This document shows positions 1 through 7,500 of a DNA stretch of 12,118 bases, piece by piece. How positions within the stretch are numbered: the first letter of the stretch is position 1; every line of letters begins with the position of its first letter. Location of the stretch: positions 1-12,118 of the forward strand of contig CAIYFP010000381.1 in the NCBI GenBank assembly GCA_903925515.1, given 5' to 3'. A program made the position numbers and the translations under genes. The notes below the pieces were generated by a model that searched no databases, was not told the DNA's origin, and saw only the letters and a program-made list of their open reading frames with translations. Source of the stretch: an uncultured Verrucomicrobiota bacterium (GTDB lineage Bacteria > Verrucomicrobiota > Verrucomicrobiia > Limisphaerales > UBA9464).

Positions 1-450
1 ATGTACAAGGGCCTCGCCCAGCTCGTGGGCATGACGAAGGTCGAGGGGCCCACCACCATCGCCGAGCAGCTCGAGCGCTACGTCGCCGAGCACGACCGGC
101 ACGACTTCTTCTTCATCCACTACAAGTACACCGACAAGGCGGGCGAGGACGGCGACTTCAAGGCCAAGGTGAAGGCGATCGAGGACTTCGACGCCGCGTT
201 GCCGATCTTGCTGGCGCGCAAGCCGGACGTGCTGGTGATCACGGGCGACCATTCCACCCCCGTCGCGGTGAAGGGCCATTCATGGCACCCGCAGCCCGTG
301 CTGCTGCACTCGGCAATCAGCGGGTCCGACAAGCTCGAACGCTTCACCGAGACTGGGGCCAACAGCGGGTCCCTCGGCATCTTCGAGGCGAAGTACCTCA
401 TCCGCCTGATGCAGGCCAACGCCCGCATGTTCGACAAGTTCGGGGCCTGA
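1..450 (+). CDS. apgM: 2,3-bisphosphoglycerate-independent phosphoglycerate mutase, archaeal (ApgM) type, C-terminal part
   Basis: This is the last 149 codons of a cofactor-independent phosphoglycerate mutase, which interconverts 3- and 2-phosphoglycerate in glycolysis and gluconeogenesis in the cytoplasm. The frame is open from base 1 and the opening ATG lies inside a conserved family segment (MYKGLAQLVGM), so the true start is upstream; family members are about 400 residues, so roughly 250 are missing. Visible alkaline-phosphatase-superfamily signatures, counted from base 1, are HYKYTDKAGEDGDF near residues 40-53, the metal-binding TGDHSTP at 81-87 and HSWHP at 93-97. The AGEDGDF form, rather than the AGHDG of archaeal enzymes, fits my memory of bacterial members of this family. 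The frame ends with TGA at 448-450. About 30 bases separate it from the methyltransferase gene on the same strand. The assignment is firm; only the 5' end is unseen. Confidence 0.93.
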   Translation: MYKGLAQLVGMTKVEGPTTIAEQLERYVAEHDRHDFFFIHYKYTDKAGEDGDFKAKVKAIEDFDAALPILLARKPDVLVITGDHSTPVAVKGHSWHPQPVLLHSAISGSDKLERFTETGANSGSLGIFEAKYLIRLMQANARMFDKFGA

Positions 451-480
451 ACCCGCCGGCCATGGGGCCGCGTGCGGTCC

Positions 481-1404
481 ATGCCGGACGCCGCCCCGGA
501 TCGCATGTCCTCCTTGAGCCTTTCCCCCTCCGAAGCCGTTGGCGGGCCCGTGCACGGCGGCTACTCGCTTGTGCAGGTCGCCAGCGGCGCATGGTCCGTG
601 CGATCCCATGCGGAGGGCGAGACGTTTCATCCGGTCGTGGGTCCGGCCGCGGAGGCGGAGGCGTTGTACGTGCGGCAGATGCGGCTCCCGGAACGTGCCG
701 CCGGGGTTCCGGACGAGTTCGTGGTCTGGGACGTGGGCCTCGGGGCGGCGGCAAACGTGATCGCGGTGATCCGAGCCATGGGCGACGTGGAGGCCCGGCT
801 TCGGGTCGAGAGCTTCGACCACACGGGGGAGCCGCTGCGGTTCGCGCGCTCGGAGGCGGCGCGGCTGGGATACCTTGAGGGTTTCGAGGGGCCGGTTGCG
901 GAACTCCTTGAACGTCGCGACGTCTCCTTTCAACGCGGTGGTTGCCGGGTGCGATGGAGGTTTCACGAGGCGGACTTCCCGACATGGCTTTCGAGCGGGG
1001 CAGGGGACGTGCCCGCGCCGGAGGCGATCCTCTTCGACGCGTTCAGCCCGGCGCGGAACCCTGCGATGTGGACGCTGGGGGTTTTCCGGGGACTGCGGGG
1101 ACGGGTGGGCGCGCGACCGGCGACCTTGGCGACGTACTCGCGGAGCACGTTGCTGCGCGTGACATTGCTCATGGCTGGCTTCCATGTGGGCGTCGGCCAT
1201 GCGACGGGCGAGAAGGAGGAGACCACCGTGGCGTCGTCGGACCCCGCGATGGCCGGGCGACTGCTGGACGAGGCATGGCTGGCGCGGGCGATGCGCTCGA
1301 CGAGCGCGGAGCCGCTGGACCAGCCGGTGTACCGGCAACGGCCGCTTTCGGACGCGACACGCGGGGGCCTTGAACGACATCCGCAGTTCGCAAGGGGCGG
1401 GTGA
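481..1404 (+). CDS. MnmC-like tRNA (wobble uridine) methyltransferase, stand-alone DUF752 domain
   Basis: This predicted SAM-dependent methyltransferase is of the type that forms the N-terminal half of MnmC, which methylates 5-aminomethyl-uridine at the tRNA wobble position. From the ATG at 481 it has 307 residues. Signatures are GETFHPVVGPAAEAE (46-60), the SAM-binding motif VVWDVGLGAAANV (81-93), ILFDAFSPARNPAMWT (183-198, matching the FAPAKNPDMWT segment of MnmC) and LATYSRS followed by the AGFHVGVG segment (216-239). No C-terminal FAD oxidase domain is present, as in DUF752 proteins that act alone. Three in-frame starts are possible: GTG 472, ATG 481 and ATG 505. None has a strong ribosome binding site, and all precede the conserved part; I chose 481 as the first ATG. 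The stop lies 4 bases before pabB, so the genes are probably co-transcribed. The family is clear; the exact substrate is inferred. Confidence 0.85.
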   Translation: MPDAAPDRMSSLSLSPSEAVGGPVHGGYSLVQVASGAWSVRSHAEGETFHPVVGPAAEAEALYVRQMRLPERAAGVPDEFVVWDVGLGAAANVIAVIRAMGDVEARLRVESFDHTGEPLRFARSEAARLGYLEGFEGPVAELLERRDVSFQRGGCRVRWRFHEADFPTWLSSGAGDVPAPEAILFDAFSPARNPAMWTLGVFRGLRGRVGARPATLATYSRSTLLRVTLLMAGFHVGVGHATGEKEETTVASSDPAMAGRLLDEAWLARAMRSTSAEPLDQPVYRQRPLSDATRGGLERHPQFARGG

Positions 1405-1408
1405 AGGC

Positions 1409-2848
1409 ATGGCGCCACGGGTTGAAGTCGTGCCGACGCGCCACACGGCGTTGACGCTGGGGCGGTTGATCGGCGGGGAGCCCGGGCGGGTGGTGCTCCA
1501 TGCGGCGCGGCCCGACGCGGAGGGGCGGGCCACGTCGTTGGTTGCGGCGCGGCCGGTGCTGACGTTTGTGTCGCGCGGGGCGGAGTCCGAGGTGTGGCGC
1601 GAGGGGCAGGAAGGAATCGAGAGGCAGTTCGGGAACCCATGGCGGCTGCTGGCTCCGTTGCTGGGCCTGTTCGAGTTGGAGGAGGAACCGTCATGGCCGT
1701 TCCCGTTGGGCGCGGCGATGGGGCATTTCGGGTACGAGCTCAACCAGTTCGTCGAGCCGCGCCTTGCGCGGCGCGCGGTCAACGATCTTGAGCTGCCCGA
1801 TTGCCAACTCGGCTTTCATGGCTCGTTGGTGGCGTTCGTGGAGGGGGAGGCGCATGTGGTGGCGACGGGGCTTGGGCCGGATGGGTCGCGTTGCACGGAG
1901 CGCGCCGCGCGGGACATGGCGTGGTGGAAGGAACGGCTGGCCATGGAGCCGACGGAGGATGCGCGGGGCGCGCGGCATGGGACGGGCTCCGGGGAAGGGG
2001 CGCGGACGCCTCGTTCCAGCTTGGACGGCCCGTATTACATGGCGGCCGTGCGTCGCGCCCAGGCGTACATCCACACGGGCGACATTTATCAGGCCAACCT
2101 TGCTCGGCGGCTGGACGCGCCCGTGGACGCCTCGTCGTGGGACTTGTTCGAGCGGCTGACCGAGGCGTCGCCGGCGCCGTATGCGGCCTTCATGGAGGCG
2201 TCGTCGTTCGACCTTGTGTCGGCGTCGCCCGAGTTGTTCCTCGCGATGGACGACCGGCATGTCGTGACGCGGCCCATCAAGGGGACGCGACCGCGGGGGG
2301 ATGACATGGAATCCGACGCGCGGCTGGCACGGGAGTTGATGGCGAGCGAGAAGGAGCGGTCGGAGCTGACGATGATCACGGACCTGCTTCGGAACGACCT
2401 TGGGCGGGTGGCGGAGTACGGGACGGTTCGGGTGCCGGACCTGATGCGGTTGGAGAGCTACGCGCAGGTGCATCACCTTGTGTCCACGGTGACGGCGACG
2501 TTGCGGCGCGGGGTGTCGCACCTGGATGCACTGGAGGCGTGCTTTCCGGGCGGGTCGATCACGGGGGCGCCCAAGCTGCGGGCGATGGAGATCATCGACG
2601 AGCTGGAGCCGGTGGCGCGGGGGCCTTACTGCGGGTGCCATGGGTATCTTGGGTTCAACCGGCGCTCGCGGCTGGGGATCACGATTCGGTCGGCGGTCGT
2701 GCGCGAGGGCCATGCATGGTTCCATGCCGGGGCGGGGATCGTGGCGGACTCGGACCCTTGTGCGGAGCTGGCCGAGACGGAGGCGAAGGCGCGGGGGTTG
2801 CTTGATGCCTTGGGGATGGCGGGGGAAGGATGCGGGCGGGTTCCATGA
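1409..2848 (+). CDS. pabB: Aminodeoxychorismate synthase component I (chorismate-binding enzyme)
   Basis: PabB joins ammonia to chorismate to make 4-amino-4-deoxychorismate, the first step from chorismate to p-aminobenzoate and folate. It normally works with a glutamine amidotransferase subunit (PabA, or TrpG shared with tryptophan synthesis); none is encoded in this window. From ATG 1409 the protein has 479 residues, a normal length. The N-terminal part carries AAMGHFGYELNQF. The C-terminal chorismate-binding domain carries PIKGTRPRG (289-297) and FPGGSITGAPK (379-389). The Lys in PIKGT (residue 291) is the PabB hallmark, where anthranilate synthase TrpE has PIAGT; this decides the call. The frame is open further upstream, but that part overlaps the preceding gene and is not family-like. 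ATG 1409 follows a GA-rich stretch (AAGGGG at 1392-1397, GAAGG at 1403-1407). Its end overlaps pabC. Confidence 0.93.
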   Translation: MAPRVEVVPTRHTALTLGRLIGGEPGRVVLHAARPDAEGRATSLVAARPVLTFVSRGAESEVWREGQEGIERQFGNPWRLLAPLLGLFELEEEPSWPFPLGAAMGHFGYELNQFVEPRLARRAVNDLELPDCQLGFHGSLVAFVEGEAHVVATGLGPDGSRCTERAARDMAWWKERLAMEPTEDARGARHGTGSGEGARTPRSSLDGPYYMAAVRRAQAYIHTGDIYQANLARRLDAPVDASSWDLFERLTEASPAPYAAFMEASSFDLVSASPELFLAMDDRHVVTRPIKGTRPRGDDMESDARLARELMASEKERSELTMITDLLRNDLGRVAEYGTVRVPDLMRLESYAQVHHLVSTVTATLRRGVSHLDALEACFPGGSITGAPKLRAMEIIDELEPVARGPYCGCHGYLGFNRRSRLGITIRSAVVREGHAWFHAGAGIVADSDPCAELAETEAKARGLLDALGMAGEGCGRVP

Positions 2849-3723
2849 AGACGACGCCCTCGTTGGCATGGCTGGATGGCGAGCTCCTGCCCTTTGGGGA
2901 GGCGCGAATCCCGTTGTCGGACCGCGGGCTGCTGCTGGGCGACTCGTTGTTCGAGACCTTGGCCGTGGTGAACTCCCGGGCGTTCGAGTTGGACGCGCAT
3001 TTGCAACGGCTCGCGCGCGGGGTCGCGTTCGCGGGCCATGCCGGGGCGCCGGGCACGGACGTTCTGGCGCGGGCCGTGGACACGGTGATCGCGGCGGAGG
3101 TCGCGGGCGGCGCGTCAAGGCACGGGACGGTGCGCATCACGGTGACGCGGGGCCCGGGGCCGCGGGGGTACTCGCCGCGCGGGGCGGGCCCGGCCCATGC
3201 GTTCGTGGTGTTCCATCCCGGGCCCGAGCCATGCCAGCCGCATCCCGGATGGCGGTTGCGGACTTCGTTGTTCCGGGTGCCGCATGGGGACGTGCTGGCG
3301 TTGTTCAAGCACGGCTCGCGCATGCTGAACGTGTTGGCGCGTGCGGAGGCGGAGGCGGCCGGGGCCGACGAGGCGCTGTTGCTCAACACCCTCGGCGAGC
3401 CCGCCGAATGCGCGTCCGGGAACATCCTGTGGTTCGAGGGCGGCTTGCTGCGCCATGCGGCAGCGGACAGCGGGGCGTTGGCCGGGGTGACCCAAGGGGT
3501 GGTCCTTGGGCTGGCGTCGAGGCGCGGCATTCGCTGGAGCCCCGGTGCGAGCCCGGGGGACGGCCTGTTTGGCGAACGGCTTGCGGAGGGTGGCGGGATG
3601 GTACTGCTCAGCACGTTGGGCGTGGTGCCCGTGCTGTCGCTGGACGGACGACCCTGCCGGCAACGGGAGGAGACGGCGGTCCTCGCGGCCGACTTGGTCG
3701 GCCGGATGCGGGCGTCCTCATGA
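2845..3723 (+). CDS. pabC: Aminodeoxychorismate lyase (class IV PLP-dependent enzyme)
   Basis: PabC splits 4-amino-4-deoxychorismate into p-aminobenzoate and pyruvate, completing the branch begun by the pabB product just upstream. The 292-residue protein has the class IV aminotransferase fold pattern: SDRGLLLGDSLFETL (25-39), FELDAHLQRL (47-56), the PLP lysine in LFKHGSRMLN (Lys155) and AECASGNILW (187-196, with Glu188 as the usual cofactor-contacting acid). The lysine segment aligns without gaps with the corresponding part of E. coli PabC as I recall it. I chose ATG 2845 because it makes an ATGA overlap with the pabB stop; ATG 2830, five codons upstream and in frame, is the alternative and has GGAAGG directly against it. 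A branched-chain or D-amino acid aminotransferase is the main alternative by fold, but the pabB neighbour makes the lyase much more likely. Confidence 0.88.
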   Translation: MKTTPSLAWLDGELLPFGEARIPLSDRGLLLGDSLFETLAVVNSRAFELDAHLQRLARGVAFAGHAGAPGTDVLARAVDTVIAAEVAGGASRHGTVRITVTRGPGPRGYSPRGAGPAHAFVVFHPGPEPCQPHPGWRLRTSLFRVPHGDVLALFKHGSRMLNVLARAEAEAAGADEALLLNTLGEPAECASGNILWFEGGLLRHAAADSGALAGVTQGVVLGLASRRGIRWSPGASPGDGLFGERLAEGGGMVLLSTLGVVPVLSLDGRPCRQREETAVLAADLVGRMRASS

Positions 3724-3839
3724 CAACGCGACAGCAGGCGTGGCGTGGTGATTCGAGGGGCGGGTGACGAGACTGCGCCGAGCTGGCCTCCGTTTTTGGG
3801 ATCCACCGCTCAGTTAGGGTTTTGCGGGCCTCGATGACC

Positions 3840-3894
3840 CAGAAACGAGGAGACCCCCAAAGCCACGCGCAGGCAGTTTCTGAGTGGGGGTGTC
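3840..3894 (+). repeat. Interleaved inverted repeats (possible alternative stems)
   Basis: CAGAAAC at 3840-3846 is the exact reverse complement of GTTTCTG at 3876-3882. A second pair, GAGACCCCC at 3850-3858 and GGGGGTGTC at 3886-3894, pairs at eight of nine positions. The arms alternate (first, second, first', second'), so the two stems would form either a pseudoknot-like shape or two mutually exclusive hairpins in RNA. This may be chance. Confidence 0.3.
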
Positions 3895-3959
3895 GATGCC
3901 GACGCGGAATGCACCGAAAACCAACGGTTTGAAATGTGCGTGGGAAGGGAGAACTGAGC

Positions 3960-3989
3960 CGCGAAGACGCGAAGCGATCCTGCGGGATC
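3960..3989. repeat. CGCGAAG tandem followed by a GATCC/GGATC hairpin
   Basis: CGCGAAG occurs twice with one A between the copies (3960-3974). One base later GATCC-TGCG-GGATC (3976-3989) forms a perfect 5-base stem with a 4-base loop. From memory, CGCGAAGACGCGAAG-like sequence is common in intergenic DNA of some Verrucomicrobiota; that link is inference and needs a repeat search. Confidence 0.45.
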
Positions 3990-4038
3990 CACCCCCTGGC
4001 AGCGCCGCGCGAGGCGAGAGCCCTTCACTGAAAAGCTG

Positions 4039-4088
4039 CTTGCGAGTGGATTTGGGGGGCGTGCTGGCCTCTTGCGCGTGGATTTGGG
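4039..4088. repeat. 18-base direct repeat, one mismatch, 32-base period
   Basis: CTTGCGAGTGGATTTGGG at 4039-4056 and CTTGCGCGTGGATTTGGG at 4071-4088 differ at one base and start 32 bases apart. The bases after each copy are only loosely alike. The pair ends 23 bases before the earliest likely start of the DUF971 gene, so it sits where a promoter or operator could be. It could equally be a small tandem duplication with no function. Confidence 0.6.
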
Positions 4089-4138
4089 CATCATGGCGAG
4101 GCTTGCCGAGGGTGGCGGGGCGGGCGCAGCGTGGCGCC

Positions 4139-4573
4139 GTGCAACCGCGCGACATCCAGGTGATCGGCCATGAGCTGGCGTTGAAGTGGGACGACAACTC
4201 CGAGCAGTTTGTGTCGCTTGAAACCCTTCGTCGCTTTTGTCCCTGCGCGGCGTGCATGGGCGAGAAGGACATCTTTGGGACGACGTACAAGCCGCCGGAA
4301 CGGGCGTATGGTGGCGGGGCGTTCGAGTTGGCCGCGTTGCATCCGGTGGGCGGGTACGCGGTGCAGCCGGCGTGGCGGGATGGCCACAACACCGGGATTT
4401 ACAGTTGGGAATGGCTGCGCCGGGTTGCGGGCGCGGAGGCCGGGATGGCCGGGGGCGGGTGCGATGGGCACGGCCCGGGGCACGAGCACCATCAGGGTCA
4501 TGGTCAGGGTCATGGGCATGCTTGTGGCGGGGGCGGGCGTGGGGGACGGCCGGGAGGCTGCGGCGGTCATTGA
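4139..4573 (+). CDS. DUF971 (GBBH-like N-terminal) zinc-site protein with His/Gly/Cys-rich tail
   Basis: This small DUF971 protein has 144 residues from GTG 4139. The domain (about 3-96) shows the family pattern: an ALKWDDNSEQ start, LETLRRFCPCAAC (28-39) and WRDGHNTGIYSWEWLRR (79-95). Cys34, Cys36, Cys39 and His83 match the three-Cys-one-His zinc site of the N-terminal domain of gamma-butyrobetaine hydroxylase. No hydroxylase domain follows. Instead, residues 105-144 form a tail of Gly with eight His and three Cys, including a doubled QGHG (119-126), which looks able to bind metal ions. The role of stand-alone DUF971 proteins is not established; links to iron-sulfur proteins have been suggested from fusions with Mrp/ApbC ATPases. 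The frame is open back to 3884, but that extension is low-complexity. GTG 4112 is the other plausible start. The stop lies nine bases before addA, whose ribosome binding site overlaps it. Confidence 0.8.
   Translation: MQPRDIQVIGHELALKWDDNSEQFVSLETLRRFCPCAACMGEKDIFGTTYKPPERAYGGGAFELAALHPVGGYAVQPAWRDGHNTGIYSWEWLRRVAGAEAGMAGGGCDGHGPGHEHHQGHGQGHGHACGGGGRGGRPGGCGGH
4493..4516 (+). repeat. 12-base tandem duplication inside the His-rich tail
   Basis: CAGGGTCATGGT (4493-4504) is followed directly by CAGGGTCATGGG (4505-4516), eleven of twelve bases the same. In frame this encodes QGHG twice in the tail of the DUF971 protein. The near-identity at synonymous positions suggests a recent in-frame duplication, a site likely to vary in copy number between strains. 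Confidence 0.75.
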
Positions 4574-4579
4574 GGAGGG
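4573..4579 (+). promoter_or_regulatory. Strong Shine-Dalgarno site for addA
   Basis: AGGAGGG lies 3 bases before the GTG at 4583 and begins on the last base of the upstream TGA stop. It is one of the few textbook ribosome binding sites in the window and decides the GTG start, since the next in-frame ATG lies inside the Walker A region. The overlap suggests coupled translation of the DUF971 and addA genes. Confidence 0.75.
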
Positions 4580-4582
4580 AGC

Positions 4583-7500
4583 GTGAACGCCACCGCCCAG
4601 CAACAGGCCGCGATCGCCGCCGAGGGAAACGTCCTTGTCATGGCGGGGGCGGGCACAGGCAAGACGTCCACGCTGGTTGCCCGGGTCGCGGACCGGCTTG
4701 GGAGGGCCGAGGGGCGGATCCGGGCGGACCGGGTCCTGATGGTGACGTTCACGGAGGCGGCGGCGGAGGAGATGCGGTCGCGTCTGCGGGAGCGGCTGGA
4801 CACGATGCGGGCGGGGGATGCGTCATTGGCGGACCAGGTGGCGCGGCTGGACCTTGCGATGATCGGGACGTTGCACGCGTTCTGCCTGCGCCTGCTTCGG
4901 GAGCACGGGGTGGAGCTGGGGCTGGAGCCGCAGGTGAGCGTGCTGGACGACGTGGACGCCTTGCGCCTCGCGCGCGGGGCATGGGCTCGGTGGGTGGACC
5001 GGCAGCGCGGGACGGAGGCGGGTGCGGCGTCGTTGCGGGCATGGGTTGAGGGCGGGTTTGACGGGGACCTTGAGCTGGCGTGGCGCGCGGTGCGGGAGGT
5101 GCATGGGTATGCGCGGACGTTGGCCGACCCGGAGGGATGGCTTGGGGCGCAGGCGGTGTTCTGGGGCGCGTCGGGGCCGGAGGCATGGCGGGGCTGGGTC
5201 GAGGCGGCGTTGCCGGACTGGTCGGCGAACTGGATCGAGCGGCTCGGATGGCTCGAGGACAACCCGGTCGCGGCCGCGCGGGTGGAAAGGCTGAGGAATG
5301 GCGTGCCGGGGCCGCGCGCGCGCATGCGGGAGTGGTGGGCGGGCATGGCGGAGAACCCGGACGAGTATCCCAAGGGCAAGAAGACGGCATGGGGGAAGCC
5401 CATGGAACGATTCTTCGAGGACGTGGACTTTCTGGCGTCGTTGTGTGCGAGGGACGGGGCGGACCCGATGGGCGAGGACTGGGCGTCGTGCCGGGGCTGG
5501 ATGGGCGGGTTGGTGGAGGCGGTGCGCGGGTTCGGGGAGGTGTTCGCCTGCGAGAAGCACGCCCGTGGGGGGCTGGATTTTGCGGACCTTGAGCAGCGCG
5601 CCCTCGATCTCCTTGTGCGGCGCCCGGGCGCGGCGGCGGCATGGTGCCGGGAGCAGTTCGAGTTGGTGGTGGTGGACGAGTGCCAGGACGTGAACGCGGC
5701 GCAGGAGGCGATCCTCCGCGCGGTGAGCCGTGAAGATGGCCGTGGCAACCGGTTCCTTGTGGGGGACGTGAAGCAGAGCATCTACCGCTTCCGGCTTGCT
5801 GCGCCCCGCCTCTTCCAGGAGACCGCCGCGCGATGGTCCACCCCGGGCGGCGGGGGGCGGGTCATCCCGTTGACCGGCAACTTCCGCTCGGCCGAGGCCA
5901 TCCTTCGCTTCGCGAACGAGGTGTGCGGGCGGCTGATGCGTCCCGAGGTTGGGGGCGTGGGGTACGGGCCGGACGCGGCGCTGGAGTTTGGCGAGGCACC
6001 GGGGCGCGACGCCCTCAGGGCGACGGCCGACAAGGTGCCCCGCGTGGAGGTCCATGTGCGGGCCAAGCCGGTGCGGGGCGGGGCGTCGGAGGGCGACGGG
6101 CCGGAGGAGGAGGCGTTGGCGCGTCCGGGCATGCCGGAGACGGCCACGGCGCTGGAGGCACGCCTTGTGGCGATGCGGCTGCGAGAGCTGAAGGAGGCGG
6201 GGGCACCGGTTTGGGACCGGCGTCGAGGCGAGGTCCGGCCGGTGGAGTGGTCGGACATTGCGGTGTTGCTGCGCGGCGTCGCGGGCCGGGTGAGGGACTT
6301 CGCGGCGGAGTTCCGGGCGGCCGGGGTGCCTTTGGCGGCGAGGCAGGCTGGGTTCTTCGAGGTGCCGGCCGTGCTGGACCTGCGCTCGTTGCTGGAGGTG
6401 CTGGACAACCCGTTCCAGGACATTCCGCTGGCGACGGTGTTGCGGTCGCCGCTGGTGGGAATGTGGGAACCGGAGGCGTTGGCGGTCATCCGCATGACGG
6501 CGAGGGGGGAGCGTTGCTGGTGGACGTTGCTGCAACGGTTTGCCGGGGCGACCGGAACGAGCGATGCCGACGACCCGGCCGCCGGGCCGGTGCTTGCGGA
6601 GGTGGCGGCCCGCGCGCGGGAGAAGGCGAGGGTTTTCCTTGAACGCCACGCAACGTGGCGGCGGGTGGCGATCCGGTCCGGCGCGTCGGCGGCCTTGATG
6701 GCGGCGCTGGACGAGACCGGGTACGAGGCATGGGCGGCGGCCGTGCCCGATCGTGGGGAGACGCTGGGCAACGTGCGGAGGTTCCTCGACATGGCCCGAA
6801 GGTTCGACGAGGGCGCGCGAGGCGGGCTGTACCGGTTCCTGACATGGCTGCGGGGCGAGGAACAGGCGGACAACGTCGAGCCGGCGTCGGGCGACGCGCG
6901 GGACGCGGTCCGGTTGATCACGGTGCATCGCAGCAAGGGGCTGGAGTTCCCGGTGGTGGCGGTGGCGGGACTTGGGAACCGGTTCCAGCTCTCGGACCTG
7001 ACCTCGGCGAGGGTTGTCCGGGAGGAGACGATGGGCCTTTGCCCCTTGGTGCAGCGGGACGACGGGCGGCGATACCCGAGCCCGGCGTTGTGGCTGGCGC
7101 AACGGAGCGAACGGCGCGAGGCGCTCGGCGAGGAACTGCGGCTGCTGTACGTGGCCCTGACCCGGGCCGTGGACCGGCTGCTGTTGTTTGGCACGGCCCC
7201 CGCCAAGTCGCTGGAGGAACGTTGGCCGATGGTCGCGGCGCGGCTGGGTCGCATGACGGGCCCGGCGTCGGTCGCCGTGATCGAGGACGCCTCGTGCGCG
7301 ATGGACTGGCTAGGCCCGGTCTTGATGTCGTTGCCCGGCGGGATCGACCCCGTCCTCGACGCGGGCGGGGGCGAGGGATTTGCATGGAAGATTTGGCGCG
7401 AGGTGCCTCCGAGGCCCGGGTTGCCCGAGGCGGGAGCCGGAGCCCCCGCCGACGCCGGGCTTTGGTCCATGCCGTTGCCGTCGTATGCGCATGAGGCGGC

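Larger units (their letters stand above)
3798..3993. repeat. 10-base direct repeat GGGATCCACC at both ends of a 196-base segment
   Basis: GGGATCCACC occurs at 3798-3807 and again at 3984-3993, with no match in the bases flanking either copy. The copies bound a segment with no gene. They could be coincidence, traces of a small element, or parts of a larger intergenic repeat family; the sequence alone does not decide. Confidence 0.4.
3724..4138 (+). other. Gene-free stretch with short repeats and possible gene remnants
   Basis: No convincing complete gene is visible between pabC and the DUF971 gene. The stretch looks less GC-rich than its neighbours, especially around 3900-3960. It holds a 10-base direct repeat (3798-3807 and 3984-3993), a CGCGAAG tandem (3960-3974), a small perfect hairpin (3976-3989), interleaved inverted repeats (3840-3894) and an 18-base near-perfect direct repeat (4039-4056 and 4071-4088). 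A short frame without a start codon (3838-3957) reads TRRQFLSG at 3865-3888, which resembles a twin-arginine signal. Frames on both strands are open across much of it but read as low-complexity Arg/Pro-rich peptides. No clear terminator for pabC (hairpin plus T-run) and no good sigma-70 promoter for the downstream gene was found, although one probably lies here. Confidence 0.6.

Noticed and set aside
1184..1408. Upstream extension of pabB to 1184
   Set aside because: It would overlap the methyltransferase gene by over 200 bases and reads as Arg-rich sequence unlike PabB N-termini; ATG 1409 gives a normal-length protein.
280..1782. A 500-codon open frame on the - strand opposite the methyltransferase and the start of pabB
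   Set aside because: It lies opposite two well-supported genes, the peptide is Arg/Pro/His-rich without a recognisable domain, and long antisense open frames are expected in DNA this GC-rich.
3884..4138. N-terminal extension of the DUF971 protein back to GTG 3884
   Set aside because: The extra 85 residues are low-complexity, run through the intergenic repeats and are absent from the family's usual length; the domain begins just after GTG 4139.
3810..4392. - strand open frames across the intergenic region
   Set aside because: Their peptides are Pro/Ser/Arg-rich with no recognisable domain, and they run into the opposite strand of the DUF971 coding region.
4823..7102. A 759-codon open frame on the - strand inside addA
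   Set aside because: It is fully covered by the addA helicase motifs on the + strand; the product is Arg/His/Pro-rich and low in complexity, a typical shadow frame.
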